Assembly: GCF_001591005.1 (NCBI RefSeq)
Contig: NZ_BCTY01000036.1
Location: 1-38,364 of the forward strand
DNA: 38,364 bases
Direction of reading: 5' to 3'
Source: Sphingomonas sanguinis NBRC 13937
Lineage (GTDB): Bacteria > Pseudomonadota > Alphaproteobacteria > Sphingomonadales > Sphingomonadaceae
Shown here: piece by piece, positions 34,448-38,364 of the stretch
Layout: every line of letters begins with the position of its first letter
Position numbering within the stretch: position 1 is the first letter of the stretch
Notes under the pieces: generated by a model
What the model saw: only the letters and a program-made list of their open reading frames with translations
Databases searched by the model: none
What the model was told of the DNA's origin: nothing
Position numbers and translations under genes: made by a program

Positions 34448-34654
34448 TCAGGCCGCAGCGAACAGTGACTGGTTCTCCGCTATTTGGGCAGACACCTTAG
34501 CCCCATTGAAACGGTCGACCAAGTTACGAACCGCTGCGCGCCGGTGTCCCACGACGTCCTGAAAGCCGAGAATTCGTACGTCCGGTTCTGCTAAAACCGG
34601 TCGTCCCCGCGCCAGCATCGGAACGGCGTATGTGGGTCGCCAGCCGACGCTCAC
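34448..34654 (-). pseudogene. Probable gene remnant, possibly a LysR-type C-terminus
   Basis: A 68-codon open frame between the ROK gene and the PepSY gene reads like the tail of a globular protein (LARGRPVLAEPDVRILGFQD, then GHRRAAVRNLVDRF). The pattern of hydrophobic strand, HRR, and a helix ending near LFAAA loosely resembles the C-terminal end of LysR-family effector domains. There is no DNA-binding part and no good ribosome site. I regard it as decayed coding sequence with low certainty. Confidence 0.25.
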
Positions 34655-35751
34655 CGCCTGATTGGAGCGATGTTCTGTCCCGCTCTTTGAGACCTAGCCT
34701 TCGACTTCCTGCATCGTGCGCTACGAATATTCCATTGTGTCCGCCAGAATGCGTATACTGCCAAGCTCCCCAGCAGAGTCAGTGCGACGCCGGAAACACT
34801 CATGGCTAGCTTCCAGAGAACACCTCCGGTCTTGGCAGCGTGGATCGGATAGAGCTTCTCGCGGATCGAAGACCCAGCGCCTCCCTCAGCGGGATCGGCG
34901 TGGTCCAAGATCGCCAGCGTGACGGGATCGGCATAGATGAAGGTGCGACCATTCGGGGTCCATTCGAAGGACTGCCGCAGCCGGAGGACGATGGGCGCCC
35001 CGGTCTTTCGCGGCCATTGCAGGCGGCGGAACTCGGCACCCGGGAACGTCGCCGCTGCAGCCCGGAAAAGCGGCGCCAGATCGCGGTGGGCCGGGACCGC
35101 GCGGCCCCCCTCCACCTTCGGCGGGTGCAGGCGCGCTTCGGCGATCAGGCCACCGCCCAGGGCGGGAAACACCATCAATACCCCCGTTACCATCGAGACG
35201 AGCAGCAAGGGCGCAGCCACCACGCCTATATCGCGGTGATGGTGGACGATCGCACCGGACTTCATCGTCGCGGGCCAAGCCCGCAGGCGAAAACGCCGCC
35301 GGGTTCGCCACCACAGCACCACCCCCGTGACGACGAAGAACAGCCCGACCAAGCCGGCGATGCCGGTGATCGTCTCCCCCGTATCGCCGATCAGCAGGCG
35401 ATGATGGAGATCGAACAGCCATAGCTCGGGCCGTTGCCACGATGCCGACCAGCGGGCGACCGTCTCCCCAGCCTGGCTGAGATAGGCGCCGCCGCCGTCT
35501 CGGAAGAGCACCTGATGGACGCCGAGCCCGTCACCCGCGAACGTGATGCGGTCGATCGGTCTTCCCCCGCCTGATACCAGTCCGGCAACCTTCGCCAGCG
35601 CGGCCGGATCGGCACGCACCGGATCTCCCGCATGCGCCACGAAGGTGAGCTCGTCCCGCCACACGAGCAGCGTGCCGGTCAGCCCCAGCACCGCGAGCAA
35701 CAGGCCGCCGATCGCGCCGATCCAGCGATGCAGCAGGGCAAGGATATGCAT
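34651..35751 (-). CDS. PepSY-associated membrane protein (iron uptake partner)
   Basis: This inner-membrane protein of the PepSY_TM family is often encoded beside siderophore receptors and proposed to help reduce or release iron from the siderophore. Four membrane segments are visible near residues 8-32, 128-150, 175-200 and 315-337. Conserved His residues are near their ends (LHRW, DLHHRLL, VHHHRDIG), as expected for haem- or metal-associated helices. Periplasmic PepSY-like parts lie between them. The length of 366 residues is typical; the basic C-terminus (from about residue 342) is low-complexity. The start overlaps the receptor stop by one base (TGATG), so translation is coupled to the TBDR. 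Confidence 0.88.
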   Translation of the reverse strand: MHILALLHRWIGAIGGLLLAVLGLTGTLLVWRDELTFVAHAGDPVRADPAALAKVAGLVSGGGRPIDRITFAGDGLGVHQVLFRDGGGAYLSQAGETVARWSASWQRPELWLFDLHHRLLIGDTGETITGIAGLVGLFFVVTGVVLWWRTRRRFRLRAWPATMKSGAIVHHHRDIGVVAAPLLLVSMVTGVLMVFPALGGGLIAEARLHPPKVEGGRAVPAHRDLAPLFRAAAATFPGAEFRRLQWPRKTGAPIVLRLRQSFEWTPNGRTFIYADPVTLAILDHADPAEGGAGSSIREKLYPIHAAKTGGVLWKLAMSVSGVALTLLGSLAVYAFWRTQWNIRSARCRKSKARSQRAGQNIAPIRR

Positions 35752-37883
35752 CAGAACCCGGCCTGCCAGCTCAGCGTGAAGTTGCGCCCGCGCCCCGTGT
35801 AGAAGCGGGCATTGTCGGTCGGCCCCTGCGTGTCGCTGTAATAGGTGACATAGTCGGTGTTGCCGAGATTCTGGACGCTCAGCATCATGCGGCCGATCGG
35901 CAGGTCATAGGCGGCATAGGCGTCGAACAACCGGTAGCCGACGAAATCATTGGCGATCGGCTGCCCCTGGAACCGGCGCGACAGATAATAGCGGCCCTGC
36001 ACGCGCGCGCTGAAGCGTCCGCGGGCATAGTCGATGCTCAGGTTGAGCCGGTCGGGCGAGATGTTGGCACCGTCGAGATCGGCGTCCATCCTGCCGTCGC
36101 CATTGGTGTCGGTGCGCCCGCTCACATGCGCGAAGCCGGTGGCGAGCTTGAGCCCCGGCAGCGGGGTGCGGACGGCGAGGTTCATCTCCAGGCCCTCGAT
36201 GTCGATCGGCTGGCGCAGGACGTTGAATATGCCGTCGCTTGCGCGCACCAGCACCTGGCCCAGGTCGCTCGACGACCAGTAATAGGTGGCACTGGCCTCC
36301 AGCGGCCCTTGGTTCACCTCGACGCCAACCTCACGGTTGTTGGACACGACAGGCGTCAGGTCGAGGAAGTCGGCGATGCGGATATTGGGTTGGCTGATGC
36401 CGCGCAGGACGCGCCCGATGTCGGCGATCGTATAGCCTTCCGCATAGCTGCCATAGGCGCGAATGCCCTTGATCGGCTCCACCACCACGCCGCCGTTCCA
36501 CAAGGCACGCTTAAACGACGGCTTGCCGCCAGTGACTGCCCGCGCATTCGCGCTGGCAAGCGTCGTATAATCGGGAATGTCGAGCTGCACATTCTCGTAG
36601 CGCACGCCCCCGGCGATCCGCACCACGCCATCGAACAGCTTGAGATTGGCCTGCCCGAACGGCGCCAGGCTGCGGAAGTCGGTCTGCGGCACCCAGGCGC
36701 GGCCGGTCTGGACGAGATCCTGTTTGGTGCGATCGATCAGCGCGTCGAACCCCGCGGTCAGAGTCAGCGCCTCAAAGCCCGGCACGGCACGCTCGTAGCT
36801 GATCTTGCCGCCGATCTTGCGCGATACGTTGCGCGACTGGTCGAACAGCGTGCCCACCGGCGCGATCCGCGCGTCTTGGAACGTCGCCAGGATACCGCCG
36901 GCGAAGGTATCGCTGGTGCGGTTGTAGAAGCCTTGCAGCGTAAATGCCCCGCCCGCCAGATCGCCATCGGTAAGCGAGGCCGACACCATCTCGGCCAAGC
37001 CGGTGGAGGGCTGGCCCGGCGTCTGCCCGCGCCGGCTGGTGGCGGGAATGCCCAGCGCCCGGTTGCCGTCGACAGGCACGTAGTGGTTGTTGCCTTCCAG
37101 CCGGAAGCGGTTGGCGATCACCTCGATGCGCGCGATATCGGATAGGTCGAAGCCTGCCCGGCCGAAGAAGGAAAGGCTGTCGGTATCCTGAATCTCACTC
37201 TGATTGCCGTCGAGCCCGATGCGGCGCCCGCGCCCGTCGAGGAACACGCCGCGCCGCTCGAAGGCCGCGCCAGCGGTGGCATCGAACCGGCCGCTGCGGA
37301 CGCTCACCAGGCCGGCGACCTTACCACCGAGCGAGTCGCCGGAGAAATCATTGCCGCTATTTCCCTGGAGCAGGGTCCGCCCGCTCCAGCCATTTTCCTT
37401 AGGCGCGCCGACGATGACCTGATTGACCACACCACCCGTCGCCCCGATGCCTTGCAGAGCGTTGGAACCGTAGATCACTTCAACGCGATCGATGAAGAAG
37501 GGATCGATGGTGTATCCGTCACGCGCGCCGTCGCGGATCGGCGTGGTCTGCGGGATGCCGTTGATCGCGTAGAGCGGCGATCGGCCGCGCAGCGTCTCGC
37601 CGAAGCCCGTGATCTTCTCGCGCGTCGGCGAAAAGGACGGAAGCAGCGCGGACACCGCATCGACGGTCGAACCGGACACCACGACCTGGCGCGACAGCGT
37701 CTCGCGATCGATGACGTCCACCGTCAGCGGCAGTGCGCTCGCCGGCAAGTTGGTCCGTGCGGCGGTCACCACAACATCCTCGCGCGCGCTTTCGAGCGCA
37801 TCCTCGCCAGCGTGGCCGTCCTGCGCCTGGGCACTTCCCGTCCAGATGGTAGCGGCGGCAATCACACCGATGGCGAACTTCAT
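35751..37883 (-). CDS. TonB-dependent siderophore receptor
   Basis: This is an outer-membrane receptor for a ferric siderophore. The signal peptide MKFAIGVIAAATIWTGSAQA is followed by QDG, a TonB box DVVVTAAR near residue 36, and a plug domain (about 45-155). The plug contains TREKITGFGETLRGRSPLYA and VEVIYGSNALQGIGATGGVVNQ. The 22-strand barrel carries a calcium-like DTNGDGRMDADLDG loop near residue 590 and ends in Phe (FTLSWQAGF). The length of 710 residues matches siderophore receptors of the FepA/IutA/FhuA range. The start has AAGGGGAAG just upstream. It forms an operon with the PepSY gene. A Fur-like TGC-N9-GCA motif at 37929-37943 is weak evidence for iron control. Confidence 0.9.
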   Translation of the reverse strand: MKFAIGVIAAATIWTGSAQAQDGHAGEDALESAREDVVVTAARTNLPASALPLTVDVIDRETLSRQVVVSGSTVDAVSALLPSFSPTREKITGFGETLRGRSPLYAINGIPQTTPIRDGARDGYTIDPFFIDRVEVIYGSNALQGIGATGGVVNQVIVGAPKENGWSGRTLLQGNSGNDFSGDSLGGKVAGLVSVRSGRFDATAGAAFERRGVFLDGRGRRIGLDGNQSEIQDTDSLSFFGRAGFDLSDIARIEVIANRFRLEGNNHYVPVDGNRALGIPATSRRGQTPGQPSTGLAEMVSASLTDGDLAGGAFTLQGFYNRTSDTFAGGILATFQDARIAPVGTLFDQSRNVSRKIGGKISYERAVPGFEALTLTAGFDALIDRTKQDLVQTGRAWVPQTDFRSLAPFGQANLKLFDGVVRIAGGVRYENVQLDIPDYTTLASANARAVTGGKPSFKRALWNGGVVVEPIKGIRAYGSYAEGYTIADIGRVLRGISQPNIRIADFLDLTPVVSNNREVGVEVNQGPLEASATYYWSSSDLGQVLVRASDGIFNVLRQPIDIEGLEMNLAVRTPLPGLKLATGFAHVSGRTDTNGDGRMDADLDGANISPDRLNLSIDYARGRFSARVQGRYYLSRRFQGQPIANDFVGYRLFDAYAAYDLPIGRMMLSVQNLGNTDYVTYYSDTQGPTDNARFYTGRGRNFTLSWQAGF

Positions 37884-38177
37884 GGTCTTCCCCTTTCGCA
37901 GGGGGCGATAGAAAAGAGCCGCTTAATTTGCAACAGCCTCGCATTAGCATAGCTTTATGCGATTCCGCCTTCTGTCGCCAAGCGCCGTTCGGGTGCCATC
38001 CTTCGCAATCGCTTCTGGACAGGTGATCCATCAACAGAAGGGCCGAAATCGGGCACAAAGCCGAATGCCGGGATTTCGTGATTTCATTGGCGGGTCTTAG
38101 GGTCCGGAAGGTGCACCGCACGGCATCCAGCCTGCGGTTGAAAAAGGGTCCCCGGCCGCCTGATCGGTCGCATCCAG

Positions 38178-38364
38178 GGCGGCATGAACACGAAGCTTCA
38201 TGCTCTTGCCGATGCGAAGGGACGCGCTAAAGTCCAAGGACATACAAGCTTGCATCCCAGGTCGGAAATCCCGCACCGAGCCCGTCAGATCGGACAAGCG
38301 CCGCTACCGCCGTCTTCTCCGCCATCACCCTCGCCGGAGTCATCATCTTCTGGCGGTGCTCAAC
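38178..38364 (+). mobile_element. Degraded IS5-like transposase fragment
   Basis: Two pieces of an IS5-family transposase can be read in different frames. GGMNTKLHALADAKGR starts at 38178. DRTSAATAVFSAITLAGVIIFW starts at 38288, near what is normally the C-terminus. In intact relatives about 90 residues, including the catalytic Glu region, lie between them; here only about 60 bases remain. The element therefore carries an internal deletion plus frameshift and is not functional. It runs to the window edge, and its terminal inverted repeats were not identified. The preceding 37884-38177 holds no recognised gene. Confidence 0.7.

Noticed and set aside
37925..37965. A Fur box upstream of the siderophore receptor
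   Set aside because: Only a short TGC...GCA symmetry is visible and the arms do not match a full Fur consensus, so it is mentioned only as weak evidence in the receptor entry.

Overview
The window looks like chromosome of a Sphingomonas-type alphaproteobacterium (inference). It is GC-rich throughout, carries three TonB-dependent receptors (TBDRs) in 38 kb, has short GC-rich REP-like palindromes between and even inside genes, and its proteins have the composition of sphingomonad homologues. I see no tRNA, rRNA or CRISPR array.

Region 1 (1-7.4 kb, minus strand) is a type II secretion (T2SS) operon in the order gspC-D-E-F-G-H, with short overlaps between most genes. It probably continues past the left edge with the minor pseudopilins and gspK-N. 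A foldback repeat of about 200 bp sits inside the operon between gspE and gspF, and a REP-like palindrome is read through in the 5' end of gspE. Region 2 (7.4-13 kb) holds a divergent 2OG-Fe(II) oxygenase and then a minus-strand pair: an outer-membrane lipoprotein of beta-helix type and a large TBDR. The pair is preceded by a strong dyad with 11-bp-phased GTCA-type repeats and followed by a good intrinsic terminator. A lipoprotein next to a T2SS recalls the phosphate-starvation ElpS locus of Caulobacter, so a secretion and nutrient-scavenging unit is a reasonable hypothesis.

Region 3 (13.2-18 kb) contains an EamA transporter, a secreted GH39-type glycosidase, a SulP anion transporter with STAS domain, and a small protein with four internal repeats.

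Region 4 (18-29 kb) is a carbohydrate-utilisation locus: a LacI regulator, divergent from an operon of a GH31 alpha-glycosidase (TTG start), a GPH-family sugar symporter, a secreted clan GH-A hydrolase with two CBM35-like modules, and a 1199-residue secreted protein with two GH43 propellers that both keep a catalytic triad. A perfect 16-bp LacI-type palindrome lies directly downstream of a TTGACA promoter ahead of the GH31 gene. Large glycans would be cut outside or in the periplasm, oligomers imported by the symporter and finished by GH31 in the cytoplasm. The GH31-GPH pairing resembles E. coli yicI-yicJ, so xylose-containing oligosaccharides are a reasonable guess, but the substrate cannot be read from sequence.

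Region 5 (29.4-34.4 kb) has a second TBDR, convergent with the glycosidase operon, and divergent from it a DUF6528-like protein, a small single-span membrane ORF and a ROK-type repressor coupled by ATGA. Region 6 (34.4-38.4 kb) has a gene remnant, a PepSY membrane protein and a siderophore-type TBDR coupled by TGATG (iron uptake), then a degraded IS5-like transposase at the right edge.
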